The notes: a model not told the origin generated them from the sequence alone. DNA of 64,000 nt from Bradyrhizobium sp. Ec3.3 (GCF_000472925.1 NZ_AXAS01000011.1:145149-209148), one strand, 5' to 3'; positions 36,443-45,609 are shown, counted from the first letter of the stretch. Made by a program: numbers and translations.

Positions 36443-36835
36443 TCAGGAAGCGGGTGGGGCGCGCGGCTGGAACGCGTGGCCGGCCGACTTCAGATGGATG
36501 AATTCTGCGTCGGTGGTGCGGTAGAGGAATTCGACCGCCTGCGGCAGATGCAGCAGCGGCGGCGTCGCGAACACGACCGTGCTCGCCATCGAGACGACGG
36601 CGCAGATGGCGCAATTGTCGTCGCCCTGCCGGTCGTGGTCGGGGTTGGCCGGCGACTGCTTCTGCAGCGCTGCACGATCGACGGACGCGATGCCGCCCGC
36701 CTGTTGCGACGACTGGAGCAGGGGGGCAGCCTGCGCGAACCAGTGGCTGTGGCCGAAGGTCAGCGCGAGCTGCATCAGCATCGCGAAGATCGCGAGCCGG
36801 GCGCCATGCCTGACGTTCGAGCGGAACCACTTCAT
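36443..36835 (-). CDS. DUF2946 family protein
   Basis: The 130-residue protein starts with a membrane or signal helix (RHGARLAIFAMLMQLALTFG), then HSHWF, a polar loop with DHDRQGDDNCAIC, a second hydrophobic stretch (VVSMASTVVF) and a C-terminal FQPRAPP. This is the DUF2946 pattern, a family often encoded beside TonB receptors and metal-uptake genes. The His, Asp and CxxC residues are possible metal ligands. The ATG at 36835 has GGGGGTG upstream; an in-frame GTG at 36847 is an alternative. It is the first gene after the palindrome at 36882. Confidence 0.82.
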   Translation of the reverse strand: MKWFRSNVRHGARLAIFAMLMQLALTFGHSHWFAQAAPLLQSSQQAGGIASVDRAALQKQSPANPDHDRQGDDNCAICAVVSMASTVVFATPPLLHLPQAVEFLYRTTDAEFIHLKSAGHAFQPRAPPAS

Positions 36836-36881
36836 TCGAAAACGCACCCCCGCATCGCGGCAGCCAATCCCCCGGCCATCA

Positions 36882-36902
36882 CGATGTTACAATGTAACAT
36901 CG
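36882..36902. promoter_or_regulatory. Zur-like operator palindrome
   Basis: CGATGTTAC-AAT-GTAACATCG is a perfect 9-bp inverted repeat with a 3-nt spacer, centred 57 bp before the DUF2946 start. The core ATGTTACAATGTAACAT has the same length and arms as the Gram-negative Zur box ATGTTATANTATAACAT, differing only in the inner positions. Confidence 0.65.
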
Positions 36903-36928
36903 CAAGATCGTGGCGCGCATGTCAACTG

Positions 36929-36960
36929 CGGGAGGCGCGGCCGCTGTGGCCGGCCTCCCG
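36929..36960 (-). terminator. Hairpin downstream of the BatA/MoxR-type cluster
   Basis: CGGGAGGC...GCGGCC pairs with GGCCGGCCTCCCG: 13 base pairs with one bulged base. It lies 33-64 bp past the stop of the minus-strand cluster that ends at 36993. There is no T-tract, so it may terminate only weakly. Confidence 0.4.
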
Positions 36961-36992
36961 ATGTGATCTTCATGCAACGGAATTCGTGGGGC

Positions 36993-39056
36993 TCAGCGCC
37001 CTTCGCGCACCCAGGTCGCGGCGAACGCACCGAGCAGGAGCAGCAGCCCGATCAGCCCGGCGAAGATCGGCAGCACGCCGACGCCTTTCACCACGCTGGC
37101 ATCGCGCATCCTGACCCCCATCCAGCCGTCGCCGTGGAAGACGCTAGCCGAGCGTACCGGCACGACGCGGGGCAGATCGACGCTCGATCCGTCGACGACG
37201 CGCACGGCATCGCCGCCGGTTGCCTGCGTCAGCGGCTTCAACGTCTCGGCGGTCGAGGTGACCTCCGAAAATTCCTTCGGATTGGTTGGACCGACATTGA
37301 TCAGCGCCTTCAGGGTGCCGTCGGTGGCCTGCCAGAGACCTAGCTCGCCGGCCGGCAGGCTGGCGCGCCATTCGCCGGGGTCGCCAGCGTTGAGCGTGAG
37401 ATCGCGCGTCACGCCGGAGGGCGAGGTCACCGTCACCGGCTGCACGCTGTCGGACATGGTCTGGCGCACCACGATGAGATCCTTGCCCTGCACCTGAAGG
37501 CGCAGCGCCTCCTCGTCGAGATCCGGCTGCTTCATCAGCCAGTGCGACATCCGCCGCAGCAGGTCGAGATGCGGGCCGCCGCCCTCATAGCCGCGCGCCC
37601 ACAGCCAGATGTGGTCGGAGAGCAGCAGCGCGACGCGGCCTTCGCCGAACCGCGACAGGAACAACAGCGGCTTGCCGTCGGCGCCGGTCATGACTGGCGA
37701 GCCGGTCGCATTCCTGGTGTCGACGGTGCGGAAGAATCGGGCCCAATGCGGCGGCTCGCTCGCCGAGCCTTCGAGGCCGCGCGTCACGGGATGGCGTTTG
37801 CCGGTGTCTGAGAGGTGCGCATAGAACGGCTTCTCGGTGACGCCGACCGGCTCGGCCGGCAGCACCGAATCCAGAGGCGTGCGCCAGATGCTGGTGTTGG
37901 AGGCGTAGTCGGGACCGGCCGAGACCAGCACCGCGCCGCCCGAGCGCACATAGCGCGCGATGTTGTCGAAATAGGCGATCGGCAGCACGCCCTGGCGGGC
38001 ATAGCGATCGAAGATGATCAACTGGAATTCGTTGATCTTCTGCTGGAACAATTCGCGGGTCGGAAACGCGATCAGCGACAATTCGTTGATCGGCGTGCCG
38101 TCCTGCTTCTCCGGCGGGCGCAGGATGGTGAAATGCACGAGATCGACGCTGGCGTCGGACTTGAGCAGGTTGCGCCAGGTACGCTCGCCGGAATGCGGCT
38201 CACCGGAGACCAGCAGCACGCGCAGCTTGTCGCGCACGCCGTCGATCGCCACCACGGCGCGGTTGTTGACCGGCGTCAGCTCCTTCTCGAGCGGCGAGGC
38301 CTCGATCTCGACGATGTTCGGACCGGCATGCTTGATGTCGACGTCGACGCTTGCGGTCTGGCCGCTCGACAGCGTGCGCTCACTGATCGTCTCGCCGTCA
38401 CGGCGGATGGTGACCTTGGCGCGTTCGCCAGTCACCCCCTGGTCGTCGAGACGGTAGGTGATGGTCTGGGTCTGGCCCACGATGCCGAAGCGCGGCGCGG
38501 CGGTGATTGCGATGCGGCGGTCGCGCTCGTTCTTCTGCCCGGTGATCAGCGCATGCACCGGCGCCTGGAAGCCGATCGCGGCGGCATTCGCCGGGATGTC
38601 ATGCACCCGGCCGTCGGTGATCAGGAACGCGCCGGCGACGCGATCGACCGGCACGTCGGAGAGCGCGGAGGTGAGCGCGCCAAACAGTTTTGTGCCGTCG
38701 GTCTCGCCGTCGGCCTGTCCAGCCTCGACGACGCGCACCTCGAGTCCCTTGATCCGCTTCAGGCTGTCGACCAGCGCCTCCTGCGCCTGGGCGGCTTCCT
38801 TGGTGCGATTGCCAAAGTTCTGGCTCGGGCTCTTGTCGACGACGACGGCGGCGACCGAGGTGAGGGGATCGCGGTCCTCGCGGGTGAAGGAGGGGTTTGC
38901 GAGCGCAAGCAGGAACAGCGCCAGCGCGGCGACGCGCACCGCCGCGCCTCGTGCGCGCGCAAGCAGCAGGAAAATAGCGATGACCACGATCGCGGCAAGC
39001 GCGATCCACAAGACGATCGTGGGAACAAGCGGCGTGAACGCGATGCCGTAATTCAT
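36993..39056 (-). CDS. Membrane protein with VWA-like / glutamine-amidotransferase-like fold, BatA-cluster type
   Basis: The 687-residue protein has two N-terminal membrane helices (about residues 10-55) and an intact MIDAS-type metal motif at D74 (DKSPS). A long periplasmic part of immunoglobulin-like and class-I-amidotransferase-like sequence follows (for example IIFDRYARQGVLPIAYFDNI and GGAVLVSAGPDYASN), then one C-terminal helix. It is the last gene of a MoxR / DUF58 / DUF4159 cluster. Such clusters resemble the Bat aerotolerance genes and are thought to assemble or maintain envelope protein complexes; the precise role is unknown. It starts 15 bp after the DUF4159 gene. Confidence 0.8.
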   Translation of the reverse strand: MNYGIAFTPLVPTIVLWIALAAIVVIAIFLLLARARGAAVRVAALALFLLALANPSFTREDRDPLTSVAAVVVDKSPSQNFGNRTKEAAQAQEALVDSLKRIKGLEVRVVEAGQADGETDGTKLFGALTSALSDVPVDRVAGAFLITDGRVHDIPANAAAIGFQAPVHALITGQKNERDRRIAITAAPRFGIVGQTQTITYRLDDQGVTGERAKVTIRRDGETISERTLSSGQTASVDVDIKHAGPNIVEIEASPLEKELTPVNNRAVVAIDGVRDKLRVLLVSGEPHSGERTWRNLLKSDASVDLVHFTILRPPEKQDGTPINELSLIAFPTRELFQQKINEFQLIIFDRYARQGVLPIAYFDNIARYVRSGGAVLVSAGPDYASNTSIWRTPLDSVLPAEPVGVTEKPFYAHLSDTGKRHPVTRGLEGSASEPPHWARFFRTVDTRNATGSPVMTGADGKPLLFLSRFGEGRVALLLSDHIWLWARGYEGGGPHLDLLRRMSHWLMKQPDLDEEALRLQVQGKDLIVVRQTMSDSVQPVTVTSPSGVTRDLTLNAGDPGEWRASLPAGELGLWQATDGTLKALINVGPTNPKEFSEVTSTAETLKPLTQATGGDAVRVVDGSSVDLPRVVPVRSASVFHGDGWMGVRMRDASVVKGVGVLPIFAGLIGLLLLLGAFAATWVREGR

Positions 39057-39071
39057 GTATTCATGTCGCTC

Positions 39072-41882
39072 CTATTGCCCGAGCCGCTCGATCAGCGCCG
39101 GCGCGTGCACCTGGTCGGCCTTGTAGTTGCCGGTCAGCGTGTACATCACGATGTTGACGCCGGCGCGGAAGGCGAATTCGCGCTGGCGCGGCTCGCTCTG
39201 GGTCAGCGGCAGCATCGGCTGGCCGTCGGGACGGATCGCCCAGGCGCCGGCAAGATCGTTCGAGGTGATGATGATCGGCGAGACGCCGTCGCCGCCGCGC
39301 GCTGGGCGCTGCGCGCTCTCGTCCTCTTCCTCGCGCGGCAGGGTCTCGACCCAGGTCTGGCCGGTGTTGAAGCGGCCGGGGAAGTCGCGCAGCAGATAGA
39401 ACGTCTTGGTCAGCACGTGCTCGCGCGGCACCGGCTCGAGCTCGGGCACGTCGAGCGAGGAGAGAATCTCGCGCAGCGCCTGCATGCCCGGCGTCTGCGA
39501 GGCGCCGTTGTCGCCGGGCGGCGCCTCGACCGCGTCGCGGGTGTCGAAGATCACGGTGCCGCCCTGCTTCATGTAGGCGTCGATCTTGTTGATGGCGTCC
39601 TGCGGCGGTTTTGGCGCGCCCGGCACGATCGGCCAGTAGATCAGCGGGAAGAAGGCGAGCTCATCACGCGCCGGATCGACGCCGACGGGATCGCCGGCCT
39701 CCAGCGCGGTGCGTTGCGCCAGGAACAGCGTCAGCCCGGACATGCCGGCTTTGACGATGGAATCGACGTCGGCATTGCCAGTCACGACATAGGCCAGGCG
39801 AGTCTGCGACACCGCTTTCATCGCAAAATCGTCGGCAGGGCTGTCGGCGCGCGATGGTGCAGGCGAGGCGAGGCTGGCGAGCACCAGTCCGATCGCGAGC
39901 ACGGCGGGCGCCGCGCGCCGGCGCAGGAGCGCAGCGAGGCCGCCGCCGAGCAGCGCGACGATGATGGCGTCGATCAGGAACAGCGCCAGCGAGGTCGAGA
40001 GCAGCCAGCCGCGCAAATCGCGCGGCTCGGCGTTGGTGTAGGTCGCGTGCCGCGCGCGCAGGCTCGCAGTGTTGAGCGGGGCGATGCGGTCGGCGGCGGC
40101 GAGCGTGTTCACGGCCAGTGGTCCCTCGGCCGGGCCGTAGAAGCCGGGCGGATGATCTGATGTCGCGCGGTCGCGATAATCGGCCGACAGCGGCTTTGCG
40201 GTGGCGGGCGGCGGACCGAACGCGCCAAAACCGTCGAGGATGTGCAGCGGCGCCACCGTCTCGGTGCTGGCCTCACCGGCGACGCCGGGGCCGGGCTTGG
40301 AGGTGTAGCCGGACATGTCGACGATCCGCCTCAGCATGTCGACAAAGGTGCCCGACATCGGCAGGTCCGACCAGCGCATGTCGGCCGAGACATGAAACAG
40401 GCTGACCAGACCCTTGCCGCGATGCTCTCCGGTGACGAGCGGCGTGCCGTCTTCGAGCGAGGCCCAGCTCTTGGTCGCGAGCACTGCATCCGGCTCTGCG
40501 AGCACCTGGCGGCTCACGGTGACATCTTTGGGGACGGGGACGCCGGCGAACGGACCGTCCGCGGTGAAGGCGGCGAGATGCTGCGGCTTCTCCCAGGTCA
40601 GGCTGCCGCCGAGCGTCCGGCCGCCCTTGCGCAGCTTCACCGGCACGAGGTCATCCTCGGCCTGCGCGAGGCGGGGACCTGCGAAGCGCACCAGCACGCC
40701 GCCCTGGTCGACCCAGGCGTTGAGGCGCTCGCGGATTTCGGGCGCGATGGTGCCGACATCGGCCAGGATGATCATCGGCAGCTTCTGGTCGAGGAATTGC
40801 GTGATGCCCTGTTGCGGCGCGCCCTTGTCGGCGAGGCGGACGTCGGCGAACGGCGCCAGCGCGCGGGTGAGATAGAAGGTCGGAGCCAGCAGCGGCTGCG
40901 CGGTCTCGCTGGTTGCGCCGGAGACGATGCCGATGGCGCGGCGCCGCCAGCGCTTGTCGAGCAGTTGCACGGCGCCCGCGGAGCGCTCGCCGGAGATTTC
41001 GAGCCGGGTGATGTCGTTGCGCAGCTCGACCGGCAGATCGAACGATGCCTCGGTCTCTTTGTCCTGCGGAGCGAATGCGTAGCGGGCTTCGCCGATCGGC
41101 GAGCCCTTCTGGTCCAGTGCGCGCACGGTGCCGGCGGCAATGCCGCTGTCGGTGCGCAGCACCTTCACGACCATCTTGGCGGCCGCATTCTCGGCGGCGA
41201 CCAGCGCCAGCGGGGAGGGCGTGCCGCCTTCAAACACCGTCAAGCTGCGGTCTCCGATCGTCTTCGTCAGGCCTTGCAGGAACTCCTCACCGCGGCCGGT
41301 ATCGACACCGTCCGAGAGCCAGGCGATCTCGCAATCGCCGGTTGCCTTGAGGAAACGATCAATCGCGGTGAGAGTTTCAACACGCTCGATGGAATAGGGT
41401 TTTGGTGCGAGTTGCCGCAGCGCAACGCGCGCCGCCCCGGCCTGCATCAACGTGATGTCGCGGTTCGGCTCCGAGAGCGGCACCAGCGCGATGGCGCGGC
41501 GGTTGCTGTCGGCATTCGCGATCAGCTCGTCGGCTGCCTTGATCCGCGTGTCCCAGTTCGAGGCCGCGCTCCAGCCGTCATCGAACATGATCATCAGCGG
41601 CGCCTTGCTGCCGGCTAGCCCGGTCTGCGGATTCCAGATCGGGCCGGCGGCGGCGAAAATCACCAGCGCCGCGGCGAGCAGGCGCAGCGCGGTGAGCCAC
41701 CAGGGCGTGCGCGAGGGCGTCTCCTCCTTCGGCGCGATGTCGAACAGCAGGCGCGTCGGTGGGAATTCGATGCGGCGCGGCCGCGGCGGCATCACGCGCA
41801 GCAGCCACCACAGCACCGGCAGGCTGACGAGCCCGATCAGGAGCAGCGGTTCGGTGAAGGCGAGCGGCAGGCTTCCGATCAT
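39072..41882 (-). CDS. BatA-like N-terminal and DUF4159 C-terminal membrane protein
   Basis: The 936-residue protein begins with the BatA N-terminal signature (FTEPLLLIGLVSLPVLWWLL) followed by a VWA-like domain. There the metal site is degraded (FDDGWSAAS instead of DxSxS), so it probably does not bind metal in that way. An amidotransferase-like central part (FAGPRLAQAED) and two membrane helices near residue 640-700 precede a C-terminal DUF4159 domain (FFPLIYWPIVPGAP and GGTVIFDTRDA). The start overlaps the DUF58 gene stop by 4 bp. It works with the MoxR ATPase in a periplasm-facing complex whose target is unknown. Confidence 0.85.
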   Translation of the reverse strand: MIGSLPLAFTEPLLLIGLVSLPVLWWLLRVMPPRPRRIEFPPTRLLFDIAPKEETPSRTPWWLTALRLLAAALVIFAAAGPIWNPQTGLAGSKAPLMIMFDDGWSAASNWDTRIKAADELIANADSNRRAIALVPLSEPNRDITLMQAGAARVALRQLAPKPYSIERVETLTAIDRFLKATGDCEIAWLSDGVDTGRGEEFLQGLTKTIGDRSLTVFEGGTPSPLALVAAENAAAKMVVKVLRTDSGIAAGTVRALDQKGSPIGEARYAFAPQDKETEASFDLPVELRNDITRLEISGERSAGAVQLLDKRWRRRAIGIVSGATSETAQPLLAPTFYLTRALAPFADVRLADKGAPQQGITQFLDQKLPMIILADVGTIAPEIRERLNAWVDQGGVLVRFAGPRLAQAEDDLVPVKLRKGGRTLGGSLTWEKPQHLAAFTADGPFAGVPVPKDVTVSRQVLAEPDAVLATKSWASLEDGTPLVTGEHRGKGLVSLFHVSADMRWSDLPMSGTFVDMLRRIVDMSGYTSKPGPGVAGEASTETVAPLHILDGFGAFGPPPATAKPLSADYRDRATSDHPPGFYGPAEGPLAVNTLAAADRIAPLNTASLRARHATYTNAEPRDLRGWLLSTSLALFLIDAIIVALLGGGLAALLRRRAAPAVLAIGLVLASLASPAPSRADSPADDFAMKAVSQTRLAYVVTGNADVDSIVKAGMSGLTLFLAQRTALEAGDPVGVDPARDELAFFPLIYWPIVPGAPKPPQDAINKIDAYMKQGGTVIFDTRDAVEAPPGDNGASQTPGMQALREILSSLDVPELEPVPREHVLTKTFYLLRDFPGRFNTGQTWVETLPREEEDESAQRPARGGDGVSPIIITSNDLAGAWAIRPDGQPMLPLTQSEPRQREFAFRAGVNIVMYTLTGNYKADQVHAPALIERLGQ

Positions 41883-42826
41883 GCGGCTGGTCCCGCTTTG
41901 ACGGTGGTCGAGCGCGCGCCCGACTTGCTCACCTGCATGCCGGCATGCAGGAACAGCAGCAGTTCGGCGGCCGAGCGATCGGTGACGTGGGTGGCGAACA
42001 GCCAGTCGAGCTTGTTGGTCTCGTCGCGAATCTGGTCGCGATGCAGCGCGAGCCGCGCGGTGTAATCCTGGGCCCAGCTTTCGGCGCGCCCCGCCGTGAT
42101 CTCGCCAAAGCCCTCGGGCTCGACGAATTCGACGCGGCCGGAATAGGGGAAGGTCTCCTCGGCGGGATCGACGATCTGCACCAGCGTGCCATGGGCGCCG
42201 GAGCCGGAGAGCGCCGCGAGCGTGCTCCTGATCTCCGCGATCGGCGACCAGAAATCGGACAGCACGACAGTCTCGGCGAGTGCCGAGGGCACGAAGGACG
42301 GCGGCAGGCTCGGCCGCTCGGCGTCGTCATGCAGCATCGCCTGCGCCATCTTGTCGATGATGCTGCGGCTCGCGGTCGGCGCCATCAGGCCGGGAATGCC
42401 GACGCGTTCGCCGCCGGAGACGAGCAGCTCGGCCAGCGCGAATGCCACGATCAGCGTGCGCTCGAGCTTGGAGTCGCGTGCGTTCCTTGATGCAAATGCC
42501 ATCGAAGGCGAGCGGTCGGGCCAGATCCATACCGTGTGCGCGGCCTCCCATTCCTGCTCGCGGACATAGAGATGGTCGTCACGCGCCGAGCGGCGCCAAT
42601 CGACGTTCTGCGACGGCTCGCCGGAGACGAAGCGGCGATACTGCCAGAAACTTTCGCCCGAGCCGGCGCGACGGCGGCCATGCAGGCCGTGGATGACGTT
42701 GGCGGCAATGCGACGGGCCTCTAACACCAGGCGCGGCAGCGAAGCGGCGAGCGTACGGCTTTCGCCATCGGCACGTCGGATCGCAATGATCTCCCTCGCC
42801 GTGTGCCCGTTGTCTGCGGCCATCAA
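41879..42826 (-). CDS. DUF58 domain-containing protein
   Basis: The 315-residue protein has the DUF58 core (GRRRAGSGESFWQYRRFVSG, NVDWRRSARDDHLYVREQEW) followed by a VWA-like MIDAS motif DRSPSM at about residue 129. In known systems the DUF58 protein is the partner of the MoxR ATPase, linking ATP hydrolysis to the VWA proteins. It overlaps both neighbours by 4 bp, which indicates one polycistronic message. Confidence 0.92.
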   Translation of the reverse strand: MMAADNGHTAREIIAIRRADGESRTLAASLPRLVLEARRIAANVIHGLHGRRRAGSGESFWQYRRFVSGEPSQNVDWRRSARDDHLYVREQEWEAAHTVWIWPDRSPSMAFASRNARDSKLERTLIVAFALAELLVSGGERVGIPGLMAPTASRSIIDKMAQAMLHDDAERPSLPPSFVPSALAETVVLSDFWSPIAEIRSTLAALSGSGAHGTLVQIVDPAEETFPYSGRVEFVEPEGFGEITAGRAESWAQDYTARLALHRDQIRDETNKLDWLFATHVTDRSAAELLLFLHAGMQVSKSGARSTTVKAGPAA

Positions 42827-43821
42827 CCGATCCGTGTCTTCAATTGCCGGATCACGTCCGGAATCGTGCGGCCTTCGGCGCGCGCCTGGAACGTCAGTGC
42901 CATGCGGTGCTTCAGCACCGGCTCGGCGAGGTCGAGCACGTCGTCGATCGACGGCGCGAGGCGGCCGTCGAGCAGCGCACGTGCGCGCACCGCCAGCATC
43001 AGCGACTGGCTGGCGCGGGGACCGGGTCCCCAGGCAATCAGCTTGCCGGTTTCGCCACCGTCGGGGCCGGGACGCGCCGAGCGCACCAGCGACAGGATGG
43101 CCTCCACCACGGAATCGCCGACCGGCAGCCGCCGCACCAGCCGCTGGGCCGTGATCAGCGCATCCGCCGTCATCGATCCCTTTGCCAGCGTCTCTTCGGC
43201 GCCAGTGGTTTCGAACAGGATGCGCCGCTCGGCGTCGCGATCGGGATAGTCGACGTCGATTTCCATCAGGAAGCGGTCGAGCTGCGCTTCCGGCAGCGGA
43301 TAGGTGCCTTCCTGCTCCAGCGGGTTTTGGGTCGCGAGCACATGGAACGGTTTCGGCAGGTCATGACGTGCGCCGGCTACCGTGATGTGCTGCTCCTGCA
43401 TCGCTTGCAGGAGCGCGGACTGCGTGCGCGGGCTGGCGCGGTTGATTTCGTCGGCCATCAGGAGCTGCGCGAAGACCGGGCCGGCGATGAAGCGGAACGA
43501 GCGCTTTCCGGCGGTGCTCTCGTCGAGCACTTCGGCGCCGAGAATGTCCGATGGCATCAGGTCGGGCGTGAACTGGATGCGCTTGGCATCGAGACCCAGC
43601 GTGACGCCGAGCGTCTCGACGAGCTTGGTCTTGGCGAGACCCGGAACGCCGATCAGCAGCGCGTGACCGCCGGAGAGGATCGTCACCAGCGTGTTCTCGA
43701 TCACGCGGTCCTGGCCGAAGATGACGGTTGCGATCGCGTCCTTGGCGGCGCGAATCTGCCCCGACACCTGCTCTGCCGAGCGGACGATCACGTCCTCGAG
43801 TTTTTCGACACTTTCCGCCAT
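42823..43821 (-). CDS. MoxR family AAA+ ATPase
   Basis: The 332-residue ATPase has Walker A (IGVPGLAKTKLV, written GVPGLAKT), Walker B (LLMADEINRASPRTQSALL) and sensor 1 (ATQNPLEQEGTYPLPEAQLD), all diagnostic for MoxR. It acts as a cytoplasmic chaperone-like motor for VWA-domain partners. As the first gene of the cluster, it probably sets expression from a promoter in the 247-bp divergent gap to its right. The four genes MoxR, DUF58, DUF4159 and VWA-like membrane protein form a tight operon. Confidence 0.95.
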   Translation of the reverse strand: MAESVEKLEDVIVRSAEQVSGQIRAAKDAIATVIFGQDRVIENTLVTILSGGHALLIGVPGLAKTKLVETLGVTLGLDAKRIQFTPDLMPSDILGAEVLDESTAGKRSFRFIAGPVFAQLLMADEINRASPRTQSALLQAMQEQHITVAGARHDLPKPFHVLATQNPLEQEGTYPLPEAQLDRFLMEIDVDYPDRDAERRILFETTGAEETLAKGSMTADALITAQRLVRRLPVGDSVVEAILSLVRSARPGPDGGETGKLIAWGPGPRASQSLMLAVRARALLDGRLAPSIDDVLDLAEPVLKHRMALTFQARAEGRTIPDVIRQLKTRIG

Positions 43822-43980
43822 CCGTCAGCTCCTTAAGCCTCTTACGCGGCCTGCTTGCGTCGTCATGTCAGCTCATGGCCCCCATGCTAGACTTGCAGGA
43901 AGGCTCTGTATTCGCTGAATTAACCTATCCCCACCTTATCGGCTTCGGGATATGTACGGCATCACGAAGTGGCGACCTTG

Positions 43981-44002
43981 CACACCGGATGATTCCGGTG
44001 TG
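43981..44002. promoter_or_regulatory. Perfect 9-bp palindrome in the moxR / DUF1285 divergent region
   Basis: CACACCGGA-TGAT-TCCGGTGTG lies 67-88 bp before the DUF1285 start and about 160 bp before the moxR start. It could be an operator or a leader hairpin; no regulator is recognised for it. Confidence 0.4.
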
Positions 44003-44068
44003 GAACCGCTCACCGAGGTACAACGTAGACCTGCACCAATCGTGCCAAAGACAAAGTCAGGGCAAACC

Positions 44069-44671
44069 ATGGCGAACCAAGGGCAGAGCACCAATCGGGG
44101 TCTTGACGGGCTGACCGCCGCCGCCAAGAACGCCGGCGCTGCCCAAAAAGGGCTGCCTCCGGTGCATCTGTGGAATCCACCGTTTTGCGGCGATCTCGAC
44201 ATTCGAATCGCCTCTGACGGTACATGGTTCTACATGGGCACGCCAATCGGCCGCCCGGCGCTGGTGCGCCTGTTCTCGACCATCCTGAAACGCGAAGGGG
44301 ACAAGCACTTTCTCGTCACGCCTGTCGAGAAGGTCGGGATTCGCGTCGATGACGCGCCGTTCATGGCGGTCGAGATGCTGACGGAAGGCGAGGGCAACCA
44401 TCGCGTGCTGAGCTTCCGCACCAATGTCGACGACTGGGTGAGGTGCGATGCTGCGCATCGCTTGCGCTTCGAGCAGGCGGCCGACGGCGGGCTGACACCC
44501 TATCTGCACGTGCGCTCTGACCTTTGGGCCAAGGTGACACGCGCGCTCTATTACGATCTGGTTGACATGGGCGAGGAGCGGGTGGTCGATGGCCAGCCAA
44601 TGTTCGGTGTCGAGTCGGCCGGCGAATTCTTCGCCATGGCGGATGCTGAGCAGGTGAGGGCCGCGCTTTGA
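44069..44671 (+). CDS. DUF1285 domain-containing protein
   Basis: The 200-residue protein holds the DUF1285 signatures WNPPFCGDLDIRIASDGTWF, YMGTPIGRPALVRLFSTIL and GVESAGEFFAMAD. Structures of this family show a small beta-rich two-domain fold, with no enzyme activity established. The ATG at 44069 is preferred; the frame runs on to 43952 through the palindrome. The stop overlaps the following TTG start, so it leads an operon with a CoA Nudix hydrolase, DUF6111 and the CCA-adding enzyme. Confidence 0.9.
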   Translation: MANQGQSTNRGLDGLTAAAKNAGAAQKGLPPVHLWNPPFCGDLDIRIASDGTWFYMGTPIGRPALVRLFSTILKREGDKHFLVTPVEKVGIRVDDAPFMAVEMLTEGEGNHRVLSFRTNVDDWVRCDAAHRLRFEQAADGGLTPYLHVRSDLWAKVTRALYYDLVDMGEERVVDGQPMFGVESAGEFFAMADAEQVRAAL

Positions 44672-45339
44672 CCAAGCCGCTACCGAAGGACGAACCTGCC
44701 CGGTTGGGCGCGGCGGATTTTTTCGCCCGCTCCAAGGCGCGGCTGACCTTCGACGTGCCGCCGGCCCTCTATGATCCCAACATCGTGCCGATGTCGGGTG
44801 ATCCCGGCACCGACAAGATGCTCGAGATCGTTGCGCGCGAGCAGCCGGTCCGCCCCGCGGCGGTCCTGATCCCGGTCGTCGATCGGCCCGAGCCGACCGT
44901 GCTGCTGACGCAGCGCTCGGCGCATCTGAACGACCACGCCGGGCAGATCGCCTTTCCCGGCGGCAAGATCGACGCGATCGACGCCTCGCCGCGCGATGCG
45001 GCGTTGCGCGAGGCCGAGGAAGAGGTCGGGCTGTTGCGTGACTTCGTCGAGCCGGTCGGCTATCTCGATCTCTACGGCACCGCCTTCGGCTTCCGCATCC
45101 TGCCGACGGTTGCAAGGATCCGGCCTGGATTTGAGCTTGTGATCAACCATTCCGAGGTTGATGACGCCTTCGAGGTGCCGCTATCCTTCCTGATGAATCC
45201 GGCGAACCACCAGGTGCACAGCAAGGAATTCCGCGGCATGGAGCGCTTCTATTACGCGATGCCGTTCGCGGAGCGGTACATCTGGGGCGCGACCGCCGGC
45301 ATATTGCGTGTGTTGTATGAGCGGATCTATTTGCCATGA
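44668..45339 (+). CDS. CoA pyrophosphatase, NudL-like Nudix hydrolase
   Basis: The 223-residue enzyme carries the UPF0035/NudL signature VLLTQRSAHLNDHAGQIAFP ahead of GGKIDAIDASPRDAALREAE and EEVGL. That extended motif marks Nudix enzymes that cleave coenzyme A or its derivatives to 4'-phosphopantetheine and 3',5'-ADP. The start is a TTG whose last bases overlap the DUF1285 stop (TTGA). The C-terminal FRGMERFYYAMPFAERYIWG segment is also typical. Confidence 0.93.
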   Translation: MTKPLPKDEPARLGAADFFARSKARLTFDVPPALYDPNIVPMSGDPGTDKMLEIVAREQPVRPAAVLIPVVDRPEPTVLLTQRSAHLNDHAGQIAFPGGKIDAIDASPRDAALREAEEEVGLLRDFVEPVGYLDLYGTAFGFRILPTVARIRPGFELVINHSEVDDAFEVPLSFLMNPANHQVHSKEFRGMERFYYAMPFAERYIWGATAGILRVLYERIYLP

Positions 45340-45599
45340 TCCGGCCGGCGCTGACCGAGATCGGAATCTTCCTCGTTCCCTTCGCGGTCTATGCCCTGTT
45401 CCTGGTCGCGACGCGCTCCGGCCTGTTCGTGCAGTCGTCCTGGCCGGTCTATACCATCGCCCGCCTCGGGCTGGTCGCGCTGGTGCTGGTGATCGCCAGC
45501 CTGGTGGGCCTTGCGCATTTCACCGGCGCATCGCCGAACTCGACCTACGTCCCCGCGCATGTCGAGAACGGCAGGCTCGTGCCGGGCGTCGAGAAATAG
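45336..45599 (+). CDS. DUF6111 family small membrane protein
   Basis: The 87-residue protein has two membrane helices (IGIFLVPFAVYALFLVA and ARLGLVALVLVIASLVGLA) and a short C-terminal tail, PAHVENGRLVPGVEK. It matches the DUF6111 family, which is conserved between the Nudix and CCA-transferase genes in Rhizobiales. Function unknown. The ATG overlaps the Nudix stop (ATGA), and the CCA gene starts 10 bp after it. Confidence 0.9.
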   Translation: MIRPALTEIGIFLVPFAVYALFLVATRSGLFVQSSWPVYTIARLGLVALVLVIASLVGLAHFTGASPNSTYVPAHVENGRLVPGVEK

Positions 45600-45609
45600 G
45601 GGCGGGCCG

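Noticed and set aside
37815..40160. Plus-strand open frame of 781 codons
   Set aside because: Antisense to the two BatA-cluster membrane protein genes; no domain similarity.
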